A stretch of 37,822 bases of DNA from NCBI RefSeq assembly GCF_003236365.1, contig NZ_POTZ01000010.1:1-37822 (forward strand), in the 5' to 3' direction. Below are positions 25,041 to 33,064 of this stretch, piece after piece; position 1 is the first letter of the stretch; each line of letters starts with the position of its first letter. This DNA is from Streptomyces sp. NTH33 (GTDB taxonomy: Bacteria; Actinomycetota; Actinomycetes; Streptomycetales; Streptomycetaceae). The position numbers were made by a program, and so were the translations under genes. The notes beneath the pieces were generated by a model, which ran no database searches, was not told where the DNA came from, and saw only the letters and a program-made list of their open reading frames with translations.

Positions 25041-25502
25041 ATGACAGCCCAGGAGACCGAGAGCCTGCGGGTGCCGTCGGCGTCCGCGCGGTGGCGGGCC
25101 CGGCGGGCGCAGGTACCGGTGGTCGCGGTGGTGGCGCTCGGCGGTGCGCTCGGGGCCACGGGCCGGTACGCGGTCTCGCGGTGGTGGCCGGCGCCGGCCG
25201 GGGGCTTTCCGTGGGCGACCTTCTCGGTCAATGTCGTCGGATGCGCGGTGATCGGCGTCTTCATGGTGGTGATCACCGATGTGTGGGGCGCCCACCGCCT
25301 GGTCCGGCCGTTCTTCGGCACCGGTGTGCTCGGCGGCTTCACCACCTTCTCCACCTACGCGGTCGACATCCAGAAGCTGGTGGACTCCGGCCACGCCCGC
25401 ACCGCACTGGCCTACCTCGCCGCGACCCTGTGCGCGGCGCTCGCGGCGGTGTGGCTCGCCGTGACGGCGACCCGGCGCGTTCTGCAGCGGAGGCAGCGAT
25501 GA
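25041..25502 (+). CDS. crcB1: Fluoride ion channel FluC/CrcB, subunit 1
   Basis: This 153-residue membrane protein has four helices and the FluC signatures [13 protein letters not shown], the pore Asn in [12 protein letters not shown], and [15 protein letters not shown] with the Phe/Thr/Ser track. FluC exports fluoride passively as a dual-topology dimer. When two genes are paired, as here, they often form an inverted heterodimer. ATG 25041 has AGGAG at about 12 bases, a little far. The stop overlaps the ATG of the DUF190 gene (ATGA). I looked for a fluoride riboswitch in the 169 bases upstream and saw none. Confidence 0.93.
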   Translation: MTAQETESLRVPSASARWRARRAQVPVVAVVALGGALGATGRYAVSRWWPAPAGGFPWATFSVNVVGCAVIGVFMVVITDVWGAHRLVRPFFGTGVLGGFTTFSTYAVDIQKLVDSGHARTALAYLAATLCAALAAVWLAVTATRRVLQRRQR

Positions 25503-25864
25503 CGAGGCTCACCGGCAGCGCCCTGCGCGTGACCATTTTCATCGGCGAGAACGACACCTGGCACCACCGGCCCCTGTACTCGGAGATCGTGCACCGGGCC
25601 CACTCCGCCGGCCTGGCGGGCGCCAGCGTCTTCCGCGGTATCGAGGGGTTCGGCGCGTCCTCCCTGATCCACACCTCACGGCTGCTGTCGATGAGCGAGG
25701 ACCTGCCGGTGGCGATCGTGATCGTCGACACCGAGGACCGGGTCCGCGCGTTCCTGCCGCAGCTGGACGAACTGGTCGGCGAGGGGCTGGTGATCCTCGA
25801 CGACTGCGAGGTCATCCGGTACGTCGGCCGCGCGAGGGCGGCGGACGCGAAGGGCGGGAAGTGA
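25499..25864 (+). CDS. DUF190-family protein
   Basis: This 121-residue cytoplasmic protein belongs to the DUF190 family (PII-like fold). It contains [23 protein letters not shown], then [15 protein letters not shown] and [23 protein letters not shown]. It overlaps both neighbours (ATGA at its start, GTGA at its end), so all three genes are translationally coupled. DUF190 genes are repeatedly found with crcB, so a role in sensing or modulating fluoride export is plausible but, to my knowledge, not shown. The PII-like fold suggests small-ligand binding at a trimer interface. Confidence 0.9.
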   Translation: MTRLTGSALRVTIFIGENDTWHHRPLYSEIVHRAHSAGLAGASVFRGIEGFGASSLIHTSRLLSMSEDLPVAIVIVDTEDRVRAFLPQLDELVGEGLVILDDCEVIRYVGRARAADAKGGK

Positions 25865-26229
25865 ACTGGCTGCTGGTGGTGGCCGGGGCCGCCGTCGGGG
25901 CACCCCTGCGCTATCTCACCGACCGCGCGGTGCAGTCCCGGCACGACTCGGTCTTCCCCTGGGGCACCTTCGTGGTCAACGTCGTCGGCTGTCTCGTCCT
26001 CGGCCTGCTCACCGGTGCCGTCTCTGCCGGGTTCGCCGGGCCGCGGCTGCAGCTGCTGCTGGGGACCGGGCTGTGCGGGGCCCTGACGACGTACTCGACC
26101 TTCTCCTACGAGACCCTGCGGCTGACCGAGACCGGTGCCGGGCTCTACGCCGCCGCCAACGCCGTCGCCAGCGTGGTGGCGGGCCTCGCCGCCGCGTTCG
26201 CCGGCGTGTGGATCGCCGGAAGCCTCTGA
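25861..26229 (+). CDS. crcB2: Fluoride ion channel FluC/CrcB, subunit 2
   Basis: This 122-residue membrane protein has four helices, [16 protein letters not shown], pore Asn in [12 protein letters not shown], and [15 protein letters not shown] in place of the GGxTTFSTF of subunit 1. GTG 25861 overlaps the DUF190 stop (GTGA). It is shorter than subunit 1 and lacks its N-terminal basic extension. Two non-identical subunits in one operon point to a heterodimer with opposite orientation. A separate promoter for the following uppP gene is likely because 99 bases intervene. Confidence 0.93.
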   Translation: MNWLLVVAGAAVGAPLRYLTDRAVQSRHDSVFPWGTFVVNVVGCLVLGLLTGAVSAGFAGPRLQLLLGTGLCGALTTYSTFSYETLRLTETGAGLYAAANAVASVVAGLAAAFAGVWIAGSL

Positions 26230-26328
26230 CGGTTGTCGAAAGCTTTTGGTGTTGGTCGCCGGGCCTTCACCTGGGCACCGTAAGAGTGTCCACACCACTG
26301 TCGATCAACACCCCCAGAACTGGATCCC

Positions 26329-27165
26329 ATGAGCGTCATCTCCGTCGGTCAGGCCGTCGTCCTCGGAGTCGTCGAGGGGGTGACCGAGTTCCTCCCCGTC
26401 TCCTCCACCGGCCACCTGAAGATCACCCAGGGGCTCATGGGCATCCCTGTCGACGACAAGTCCGTCGTGGCGTTCTCCGCCGTCATCCAGGTCGGCGCCA
26501 TCGCCGCCGTGTTCGTGTACTTCTTCAAGGACATCGTGCGGATTCTCTCCGCCTGGTTCCGGGGCCTGGCCGACAAGGAGGAGCGCTACCACCACGACTA
26601 CAAGTTCGCCTGGTGGATCATCTACGCCACGATCCCCATCGTCGTCGTGGGCCTTGCCGCCAAGCCCCTCATCGAGGGGCCGCTCGGCTCCCTGTGGGTG
26701 GTCGCCGGCTCGCTGATCGTCGGCAGCGGTGTGATGTGGTGCGCGGACCAGATGGGCCGGCACAAGCGCGGTGAGGACGACACCACCTTCAAGGACGCGA
26801 TGCTGGTCGGCTCCTCGCAGATCCTCGCCCTGCTCTTCCCCGGCTTCTCCCGCTCCGGCGCCACCATGTCCACCGCGCTCATCCTGGATCTGGACCGCGT
26901 CGCCGCTACCCGGCTGTCCTTCTTCCTCGGTCTCCCGGCCCTGACCGGCGCCGGCATCTACGAGCTCAAGGACGCGGTGGGCGCGAGCGTGGGCACCCTC
27001 CCGCTGATCGTCGGCACCCTGGTGTCCTTCGTGGTCGCCTACGCCTCCATCGCCTGGCTGCTGAAGTTCGTCGCCAAGCACTCCTTCAACGCCTTCGTCG
27101 TCTACCGGATCGTGATCGGCCTGCTGCTGTTCGGCCTGCTGGGCACGGGGGTCATCAACGCCTGA
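26329..27165 (+). CDS. uppP: Undecaprenyl-diphosphatase UppP/BacA
   Basis: This 278-residue polytopic membrane enzyme dephosphorylates undecaprenyl pyrophosphate, recycling the lipid carrier for peptidoglycan. Overproduction gives bacitracin resistance. Signatures are VVEGVTEFLPVSSTGHL (near 15-31) and LFPGFSRSGATMSTALIL in the second half, with the catalytic Glu, Arg and Ser/His positions intact. The length is normal. ATG 26329 has only a weak ribosome site. It follows the fluoride operon and is 36 bases upstream of the glutaminase start in the same direction. Streptomyces usually has more than one copy. Confidence 0.95.
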   Translation: MSVISVGQAVVLGVVEGVTEFLPVSSTGHLKITQGLMGIPVDDKSVVAFSAVIQVGAIAAVFVYFFKDIVRILSAWFRGLADKEERYHHDYKFAWWIIYATIPIVVVGLAAKPLIEGPLGSLWVVAGSLIVGSGVMWCADQMGRHKRGEDDTTFKDAMLVGSSQILALLFPGFSRSGATMSTALILDLDRVAATRLSFFLGLPALTGAGIYELKDAVGASVGTLPLIVGTLVSFVVAYASIAWLLKFVAKHSFNAFVVYRIVIGLLLFGLLGTGVINA

Positions 27166-27201
27166 GTGTTCGCCGTCCGCCCCCACCGGCCCGGAGGCAG
27201 A

Positions 27202-28134
27202 ATGGTGATCATGGCGTCGTCCCCGACCTACCTCCCGGTCCTGCAGCGCATCGCCGAGGAGATCGAGCGGACGCCCGGCCGGGGGCGTGCCGCCGACTAC
27301 ATCCCGGCGCTCGCGGCCCGCGACGCCCGTGCCTTCGGCATGGCCGTCGCGGAGCTGGACGGCACGGTGTACGGGGTGGGGGACTGGCGGGAGCCGTTCT
27401 CCACCCAGTCCATCACCAAGGTGTTCACCCTCGCCCTCGACCTCGCCCGTGAAGGCGACGAACTGTGGGAGCACGTGGGCCGCGAGCCCTCCGGCAATCC
27501 CTTCAACTCCCTGGTCCAGCTGGAGTACGAGAACGGCATCCCGCGCAACCCGTTCATCAACGCCGGCGCCCTGGTCGTCACCGACCGCCTGCAGACCCGT
27601 ACCGGCGACGCGGCGGGCGAACTGCTGCGCCTGCTGCGTGCCGAGAGCGGCAACCCGGAGCTGGACTTCGACACCGAGGTCGCCGCGTCCGAGACCGCGC
27701 ACGGCGACCGCAACGCCGCCCTGGCCCATTTCATGGCGTCCTACGGCAACATCGACAACCCGGTGCCGGTCCTGCTGGACCAGTACTTCCGCCAGTGCTC
27801 GATCGCGGCCTCCTGCGCCGACCTCGCGCTGGCCACCACGTTCCTCGCCCGGCACGGCATACGGGCCGACGGCACCCGGCTGCTCACCCGCCGCCAGGCC
27901 AAGCAGATCAACGCGATCATGCTGACCTGCGGGACGTACGACGCGGCCGGCGGCTTCGCCTACCGCGTGGGGCTGCCCGGCAAGAGCGGCGTGGGCGGCG
28001 GCATCATCGCCGTCGTACCCGGCCGGTGCGCGCTGTGCGTGTGGAGCCCCGGTCTGGACGAGCGGGGGAACTCGGTGGCGGGCGTGGCGGCCCTGGACCG
28101 CTTCACGACCCTCACCGGTCTGTCGGTGTTCTGA
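27202..28134 (+). CDS. glsA: Glutaminase
   Basis: This enzyme of about 310 residues has the serine beta-lactamase-like fold and hydrolyses L-glutamine to glutamate and ammonia. The nucleophile motif is STQSITK (Ser70, Lys73). Further family segments are PSGNPFNSLVQLE, PRNPFINAGA, NPVPVLLDQYFRQCSI and PGKSGVGGGIIAVVPG. GGAGG lies 4 bases before ATG 27202; GTG 27205 or ATG 27211 are equally possible. Without a C-terminal STAS or ankyrin extension it is of the short bacterial type. It is convergent with the carboxypeptidase gene, with only 17 bases between stops. Confidence 0.94.
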   Translation: MVIMASSPTYLPVLQRIAEEIERTPGRGRAADYIPALAARDARAFGMAVAELDGTVYGVGDWREPFSTQSITKVFTLALDLAREGDELWEHVGREPSGNPFNSLVQLEYENGIPRNPFINAGALVVTDRLQTRTGDAAGELLRLLRAESGNPELDFDTEVAASETAHGDRNAALAHFMASYGNIDNPVPVLLDQYFRQCSIAASCADLALATTFLARHGIRADGTRLLTRRQAKQINAIMLTCGTYDAAGGFAYRVGLPGKSGVGGGIIAVVPGRCALCVWSPGLDERGNSVAGVAALDRFTTLTGLSVF

Positions 28135-28151
28135 GCCCCGCCGCCGTCCGG

Positions 28152-29342
28152 TCAGTCGCGCGCGTACCGGCGGCCCGTGAATCCCAGGCCGAGCAGCAGG
28201 GCCCCCGCGCCCACACCGATCGCGCTCGCGATCGTGCCCGTCTGCGACCAGTCCGGCCCGGCGTCCGGTTCGGCGCGGGGAGGCGCCGCGGACCCCGCCG
28301 ACGCCACGGCCTTCGCGTGGGCGCGCGCCCCCGGCCGCAGGGCGTCGAGCGAGCCGACCGGATCGACGTATCCGGCCGCGTCGAACCCCCAGTCCAGCAG
28401 CCCCCGCGCCTCCTCGTAGACGGTGTGCCCCTCGCCTCCCTGCGGGTTCATCACGGTCACGACGAGGGTGCGCCCGCCCTGACGGGCGGCGGCGACCAGC
28501 GTGTTGCCCGCGTTGCTGGTGTAGCCGTTCTTGATGCCGAGCAGCCCCGGATACGGCTCCACGCCGTCGGCGCCGGTCAGCAGCCGGTTGGTGTTGGCGA
28601 TCTGGTACGTCGTCCCGTCGTAGCCGGGGAAGGCGGCGTGCGCGGTGGAGCAGTACCGGGCGAAATCCGGGTCGCGCAGCCCGGCCCGGCCGAACACGGC
28701 CAGGTCGTACGCCGAGGACGCCTGCCCGTCGGCGTCGTAGCCGTCCGGGGAGACGACCGTGGTGTCGAGGGCGCCCAGGGAGCGGGCCTTGGTCTCCACC
28801 TGCCGGGCCGTCTGGTCCCAGCCGCCGTTGAGCGCGGCCAGTACGTGCACGGCGTCGTTGCCGGAGTTGAGGAACACCCCGCGCCACAGATCGGCCACCT
28901 TGTACGCATGGCCCTCGACGAGCCCGACCAGGCTGCTGCCTTCGCCGATTCCCGCCAACTCCTTCGCGCTGACGGTGTGCTGGACACCGGCGGGGAAGGC
29001 CGGCAGCACGGTCAGCGCGAACAGGGTCTTCAGCGTGCTGGCGGGCGGCAGTCTGCGGTGCGCGTCGTGCGCGGCGAGCACCTCGCCGGTACCGGCGTCG
29101 GCGACCAGCCAGGACAGCGCGGAGACGTCGGGCAGGTCCGGCGCCCCGGCGCGGAGCCGGACCTGCGTGCCCTCCTCCTCCAGCAGGCCCGGCGGCGGCA
29201 CCGCCGCCTTCCGCTGCCCCGGCGCGCTCGTGTCCGCAGAGGTCCGGCCCACGGCCGCGACCGGCGGTGCCAGTGCCAGGACGCCTGCCGCGCAGAGCGC
29301 GCAGGTCGACATGACAGCTCGCGAACGAAGTCCGATCTTCAT
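28152..29342 (-). CDS. D-alanyl-D-alanine carboxypeptidase (class C low-mass PBP)
   Basis: This 396-residue exported enzyme trims the terminal D-Ala of peptidoglycan stem peptides. A signal peptide (about 1-32) comes first. The catalytic motifs are PPASTLKTL (Ser102, Lys105), SGN (160-162) and KNG (271-273, in place of KTG, a variant common in actinobacterial relatives). A low-complexity Ala/Pro linker follows, then a C-terminal membrane helix (IASAIGVGAGALLLGLGF) with a short RRYARD tail, so the domain faces outward and is anchored at its C-terminus. ATG 29342 has no ribosome site. TACGTT lies six bases upstream as a -10 box, suggesting a leaderless start, although no good -35 is visible. 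Confidence 0.92.
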   Translation of the reverse strand: MKIGLRSRAVMSTCALCAAGVLALAPPVAAVGRTSADTSAPGQRKAAVPPPGLLEEEGTQVRLRAGAPDLPDVSALSWLVADAGTGEVLAAHDAHRRLPPASTLKTLFALTVLPAFPAGVQHTVSAKELAGIGEGSSLVGLVEGHAYKVADLWRGVFLNSGNDAVHVLAALNGGWDQTARQVETKARSLGALDTTVVSPDGYDADGQASSAYDLAVFGRAGLRDPDFARYCSTAHAAFPGYDGTTYQIANTNRLLTGADGVEPYPGLLGIKNGYTSNAGNTLVAAARQGGRTLVVTVMNPQGGEGHTVYEEARGLLDWGFDAAGYVDPVGSLDALRPGARAHAKAVASAGSAAPPRAEPDAGPDWSQTGTIASAIGVGAGALLLGLGFTGRRYARD

Positions 29343-29418
29343 ACCGCAAACGTAGGGAGAAATCGGTGGAAATGGGGTGCCGCGGGAGCCGAACGGGGCG
29401 CGCGAGTACCCGGATGCT

Positions 29419-30591
29419 CTAGCGCAGGCCCGTGGGCATCGGCCGATCGGTGGGCAGCGTCGGCTGGACGCGGCGTACGAACGCGGCGTTGTCCGGCGCC
29501 CTGCGCAGCTGTTCCAGCAGTGTCTCCAGGCCGGTCTGCCCGTCGCGGGTGCGCAGGACACGGCGCAGGCCGCGGGTCACCGTCAACTGGGCGGGGGAGA
29601 GGAGGAGTTCCTCGCGGCGGGTGCCGGAGGAGTCGAGGTCGACGGCTGGGAAGACCCGGCGGGAGGCGAGTTCGCGGCTGAGCCGGAGCTCCATGTTGCC
29701 GGTGCCCTTCAGCTCCTCGAAGAAGAAGTCGTCGGCGCGGGAGCCGGTCTCCACCAGAGCGGTGGCGAGGACGGTGAGCGAACCGCCCTCCTCGGCCAGG
29801 CGCGCGGCGCCGAACAGCCGCTTGGGTCCCTGCAGCGCGCCCGCGTCGACGCCGCCGCTGAGGGTGCGGCCACCGGCGGCGGCCGCGTTGTTGTGGGCGC
29901 GGCACAGCCGGGTCAGGGAGTCGAGGAGGACGACGACGTCCTCGCCGGCCTCGACGAGCCGCTTGGCCCGCTCGACGACGAGTTCGGCGAGCGCGATGTG
30001 CTGTCCGGGCGAGCGGTCGAAGGTGGAGGCGTACACCTCGCCGCGCACCGAGCGCCGCATGTCGGTGACCTCCTCCGGGCGCTCGTCCAGCAGCACCACC
30101 ATCAGCCGGCACTCCGGGTGGTTGCCGGCCACGGCGGCCGCGATCTGCTGGAGCAGCACGGTCTTGCCGGTTTTGGGCGGCGCGACGACGAGTCCGCGCT
30201 GGCCCTTCCCGACGGGCGCGATCAGGTCGGTGACACGGCCGGTGAGACCGGAGGCCGGGTGTTCGAGCAGCAGCCGTTCACGCGGGTGCAACGGCGTCAG
30301 ATCGTGGAAGTGGCGGCGGCCCCGGGCCTCGTCCGGAGTGCGGCCGCCCACGCGTGTGACCTCGGTGAGGGCCTGCTGCTGCCCGCGTACGCCCTCGACC
30401 ACATCGCCCTTGCGCAGGCCGTGACGGCGGATCAGCGCGGCGGAGAGCCAGGGGTCGGTGGGGGAGGGCAGGCAGCCCTCGCCGCGCAGACGGCCCTTGC
30501 CGCCGGCGTCGATGTCCAGGACACCGGTGGCGGTCAGGGGGGCCGGTGCGGGCTGCTGCCGTACCGGGGGGTGTTCGAGTGTGGTGATCAT
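29419..30591 (-). CDS. Short Rho-type transcription termination factor (second Rho)
   Basis: This 390-residue Rho paralogue lacks the long Arg/Gly/Asp-rich N-terminal extension of the housekeeping actinobacterial Rho. A cold-shock-like RNA-binding domain (about 20-80: TGVLDIDAGGKGRLRG, then DPWLSAALIRRHGLRKGDVV) precedes the RecA-type hexameric motor. The motor has Walker A APPKTGKT (138-145), LLDERPEEVTDM (167-178), Walker B VVVLLDS (219-225), Q-loop SGGVDAGALQGPKR (245-258) and KGTGNMELRLSRELA (295-309). All ATPase motifs look intact. Positions where E. coli bicyclomycin-resistance changes occur (Met in EVTDM, Ser in LLDSLTRL, Gly in KGTGN) are unchanged by eye. ATG 30591 follows GAAAGGG. 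The frame stays open 76 codons upstream, so a longer protein is possible. Confidence 0.9.
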   Translation of the reverse strand: MITTLEHPPVRQQPAPAPLTATGVLDIDAGGKGRLRGEGCLPSPTDPWLSAALIRRHGLRKGDVVEGVRGQQQALTEVTRVGGRTPDEARGRRHFHDLTPLHPRERLLLEHPASGLTGRVTDLIAPVGKGQRGLVVAPPKTGKTVLLQQIAAAVAGNHPECRLMVVLLDERPEEVTDMRRSVRGEVYASTFDRSPGQHIALAELVVERAKRLVEAGEDVVVLLDSLTRLCRAHNNAAAAGGRTLSGGVDAGALQGPKRLFGAARLAEEGGSLTVLATALVETGSRADDFFFEELKGTGNMELRLSRELASRRVFPAVDLDSSGTRREELLLSPAQLTVTRGLRRVLRTRDGQTGLETLLEQLRRAPDNAAFVRRVQPTLPTDRPMPTGLR

Positions 30592-30904
30592 GGGTGGGTG
30601 CCCTTTCAGAGACGGACGGCACGAGGTGTGCGAGGAGAAGGAGACGAGCCGCGACGGGGAGGCGTGCGTGCACGCCCGGGGCGGCGGAGGACACCGGTCC
30701 GGCCACGGCGCGAAGCGCCGCTCACGAGGCGGTGGGAGAAGCTGCCGCGCCGACCCGGACGGTGGGCGGCTGGGCGCACTGGAGAAGAACCGCACCGACG
30801 CCCGCGACGGGGCGTACACAGGTGCTCATCACACTGTACCACCCGGACGGGCGTCGACGCTCCACCCGAACGGTCCTCGCCCCCAGGTGTCTAAGCTGAC
30901 CCAG
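30592..30904. other. Divergent intergenic region with a long rho leader
   Basis: These 313 bases separate the short rho (minus) from a methyltransferase (plus). For rho, TACAGT on the minus strand (about 30838-30833) is the nearest good -10 box. It implies a leader of roughly 235 bases, in which the rho frame stays open and would encode a Ser/Arg/Pro-rich stretch from about 30819. For the methyltransferase, TAAGCT (30892-30897) lies seven bases before GTG 30905, a leaderless arrangement. A GCGTGCACGC palindrome lies in the middle. I see no separate gene. Confidence 0.5.
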
Positions 30905-31630
30905 GTGTTCACCCCCGAAGGTCCCACCCTACGTGAGCTCGCCGTTCAGGCGCTGTCCTCCGTCGAGCGCGGCTACGACCTGCTCGCGCCGAAGTTCGAC
31001 CACACCCCGTTCCGGACGCCGGACGCGGTGCTGGACGCCGTCGCGTCGGTTCTGGGGAGGATGGGGCCGTTCCAGGACGGGCTCGACCTGTGCTGCGGCA
31101 CGGGCGCCGGTGCCGAGGTGCTGGCCCGGGTGTGCCGGGAGAGTGTCACGGGGGTCGACTTCAGCGCCGGGATGCTGTCGGTGGCCCGGGACCGCGCCCC
31201 GGCCGCGGGCCCCCGGCTCGGCTGGGTGCGCGGGGACGCCCGGGAGCTGCCCTTCGCCGCCGCGTTCGACCTGGTCGTGAGCTTCGGCGCGCTCGGGCAC
31301 TTCCTGCCGGGTGAGCTGCCCGGGCTGTTCGGCCAGGTTCACTCGGTGCTGCGGCCCGGCGGCCTGTTCGCCTTTCCGGTGTCCGCTCCGCCGCGCCCCC
31401 GCTCGACGGCGTTCTGGACGCTGCTCGCCTTCGACGCGGTGATGCGGGTGCGCAATGCCGTGTGGCGGCCGCCGTTCGTCATGTACTACCGCGCCTTCCG
31501 GTTCGGCGACCTGCGGCGGGAGCTGGAGCGGGCCGGTTTCCGCGTGGAGCTGTACCCGCTCGAGGAGTTCGGCCGGCGTACCGACGGCAGCCCGCGGGCC
31601 CGGATGATCGCGGCCCGCAGGCTGCCCTGA
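30905..31630 (+). CDS. SAM-dependent methyltransferase (methyltransferase 11 type)
   Basis: This 241-residue class I methyltransferase has motif I GLDLCCGTGAGAEVLA, an acidic motif II TGVDFSAGMLSVARD, LGWVRGDARELPF and LRPGGLFAFPV. The C-terminal part has an amphipathic segment (DAVMRVRNAVWRPPFVMYYR) that may contact a lipid or a hydrophobic substrate. The reaction partner is unknown. GTG 30905 is preceded by TAAGCT at seven bases and no Shine-Dalgarno, so it is probably leaderless. The open frame extends far upstream antisense to rho, without similarity. Confidence 0.88.
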   Translation: MFTPEGPTLRELAVQALSSVERGYDLLAPKFDHTPFRTPDAVLDAVASVLGRMGPFQDGLDLCCGTGAGAEVLARVCRESVTGVDFSAGMLSVARDRAPAAGPRLGWVRGDARELPFAAAFDLVVSFGALGHFLPGELPGLFGQVHSVLRPGGLFAFPVSAPPRPRSTAFWTLLAFDAVMRVRNAVWRPPFVMYYRAFRFGDLRRELERAGFRVELYPLEEFGRRTDGSPRARMIAARRLP

Positions 31631-31690
31631 CGCGCCGGGTCACGCGTACGGAGGAGCCGTCCGCGAGCCGGGCGATCGCGTCGCGGTGGT

Positions 31691-31706
31691 GCGGAGCCGG
31701 CTCCGC
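31691..31706. terminator. Palindromic hairpin GCGGAG-CCGG-CTCCGC
   Basis: A perfect 16-base palindrome lies 60 bases after the methyltransferase stop. The remaining sequence up to the convergent esterase gene (to 31910) holds no gene that I can support. Confidence 0.5.
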
Positions 31707-31910
31707 CTGACGCATCCGGCCGCAGGCCCGCCGCGGTCGCATGGCGCCGGAGCCGTCGCCGGGCCCGCGCCGCGCCGGCCCGGCCGCCCCAAGGTCCACC
31801 ACCGTCCTGCCGTCCGCGGTGACGGCCACCGCGATGCCCGAGGCGCGGTGGCCGTGGGCCTGGGGCGTGCCCGGACACGAGCGCTCCGTCGTTCGCCCCG
31901 CCCGGCTCCG

Positions 31911-32879
31911 TCAGGCGTACGACCGCAGCCAGCGCAGCTTGACCGCCTCCTGGTAGGGGCCGCCGCCCTCGTGGTCGTTGAAGTCGTACACCTCGATCGC
32001 CTTGTCGTCGTGCGCCCAGGCGTTGAACGCGGCGAACACGGTGGAGGGCGGGCAGGTCTGGTCCTCCAGGGCCGCCGAGAACAGGGCCGGGGCGCGGCCG
32101 CGGGCGGCGAAGTGCACCCCGTCGAAGTACGACAGCGTGCGCAGCGCGTCCTCGGTGCGCCCGCGGTGGGTCTTGAGGTAGAGGCCGATCTCCCGATACG
32201 GGTGACGGTCGGTCAGCGCCGCCGCGCGCGGATAGTCGCACAGGAACGGCACGTCCGGCGCGATCGCGACCAGGTCCGGCACCAGGCCGCCCACGGCGAT
32301 CGTGATGCCGCCGCCCTGGCTCGCGCCGACCGCCGCGGTGCGGCCCGCGTCGGTCAGCGGGTGCGAGCGCGCCGCCTCGACGGCCCGTACCGCGTCGGTG
32401 AACACCCGGCGGTAGTAGTAGTTCTCCGGGGCGTCCAGACCCCGGGTCATGAAACCGGGGTACGCCGGCGCGCCGCCCACCGGGTCGGGGGTGCCGCCTC
32501 CGCCGCCCCAGGCGCTGCCCTGTCCGCGGGTGTCCATCACGAAGTGCGCCCGGCCCGACGACGCCCACAGCAGGTGCTCGTGCGGCAGTCCGCGCCCGCC
32601 GCCGTAGCCGACGAACTCCACGACCAGCGGCAGCGGCGCGTCGGCCCGGGCGGGCAGGGTCAGCCATCCCTTGACCAGGTGGCCGCCGAACCCGGCGAAG
32701 GTCACGTCGTACACCTTCACCGTCGTCAGTCCCGTGTCCACCAGGTCGAACCGGGTGTCCAGATCGTGCTCGCGGGCCTCCTGGAGGGTCTTGGACCAGA
32801 AGGCGTCGAAGTCCTCGGGCTCGGCGGACGTACTGCGGTACTCACGGAGTTCGTCGATCGGAAGGTCGAACAGGGCCAT
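31911..32879 (-). CDS. Acetylxylan esterase / cephalosporin-C deacetylase-like hydrolase
   Basis: This 322-residue alpha/beta hydrolase is of the AXE1 family (CE7), cytoplasmic hexamers that deacetylate xylo-oligosaccharides and cephalosporin C. It has the RGQGSAWG region (118-125), nucleophile motif GASQGG (Ser187), Asp273 (ALEDQTCPPS) and His303 (FNDHEGGG). The beta-interface insertion that closes the active site (NYYYRRVFTDAVRAVE) is also present. There is no signal peptide, as expected for an enzyme acting on imported short sugars. ATG 32879 follows GGCGG. Its own carbohydrate operon partners are absent. Three tandem repeats lie directly upstream (32984-33041). Confidence 0.93.
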   Translation of the reverse strand: MALFDLPIDELREYRSTSAEPEDFDAFWSKTLQEAREHDLDTRFDLVDTGLTTVKVYDVTFAGFGGHLVKGWLTLPARADAPLPLVVEFVGYGGGRGLPHEHLLWASSGRAHFVMDTRGQGSAWGGGGGTPDPVGGAPAYPGFMTRGLDAPENYYYRRVFTDAVRAVEAARSHPLTDAGRTAAVGASQGGGITIAVGGLVPDLVAIAPDVPFLCDYPRAAALTDRHPYREIGLYLKTHRGRTEDALRTLSYFDGVHFAARGRAPALFSAALEDQTCPPSTVFAAFNAWAHDDKAIEVYDFNDHEGGGPYQEAVKLRWLRSYA

Positions 32880-32983
32880 CGACTACCGCCTTTGCGGAGA
32901 GACTGGTGGGACTGGAAGGACTGCAGACGATCAGACCGTACGGCCACGGCCGAACGCTCCGCCAGAGCCTCCCGCCGGCGGGC

Positions 32984-33041
32984 GCACCCTGGTCCCCGGC
33001 CCGGCACCCTGGTCCCCGGCTCCGGCACCCGGGTCCCCGGC
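32984..33041. repeat. Three tandem copies of a 17-bp GC-rich repeat
   Basis: GCACCCTGGTCCCCGGC occurs at 32984-33000 and 33004-33020, and with one change (T to G) at 33025-33041. Spacing is 20 and 21 bases, about two helical turns. The array lies between the end of the Rv1733c-like gene and the esterase gene, 105 bases upstream of the esterase start. Confidence 0.8.
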
Positions 33042-33064
33042 CCCTGTGTCACCGGTCGGCCGTG

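Noticed and set aside
28152-29342. Loss of activity in the carboxypeptidase because KTG is KNG
   Set aside because: KNGYT at this motif is common in actinobacterial relatives, and the other two motifs are intact, so it is probably a family variant.
31631-31910. A further gene or gene remnant between the methyltransferase and the esterase
   Set aside because: Minus-strand text such as AVTADGRTVVDLGAAGPA looks protein-like, but no start, stop or family match could be supported.
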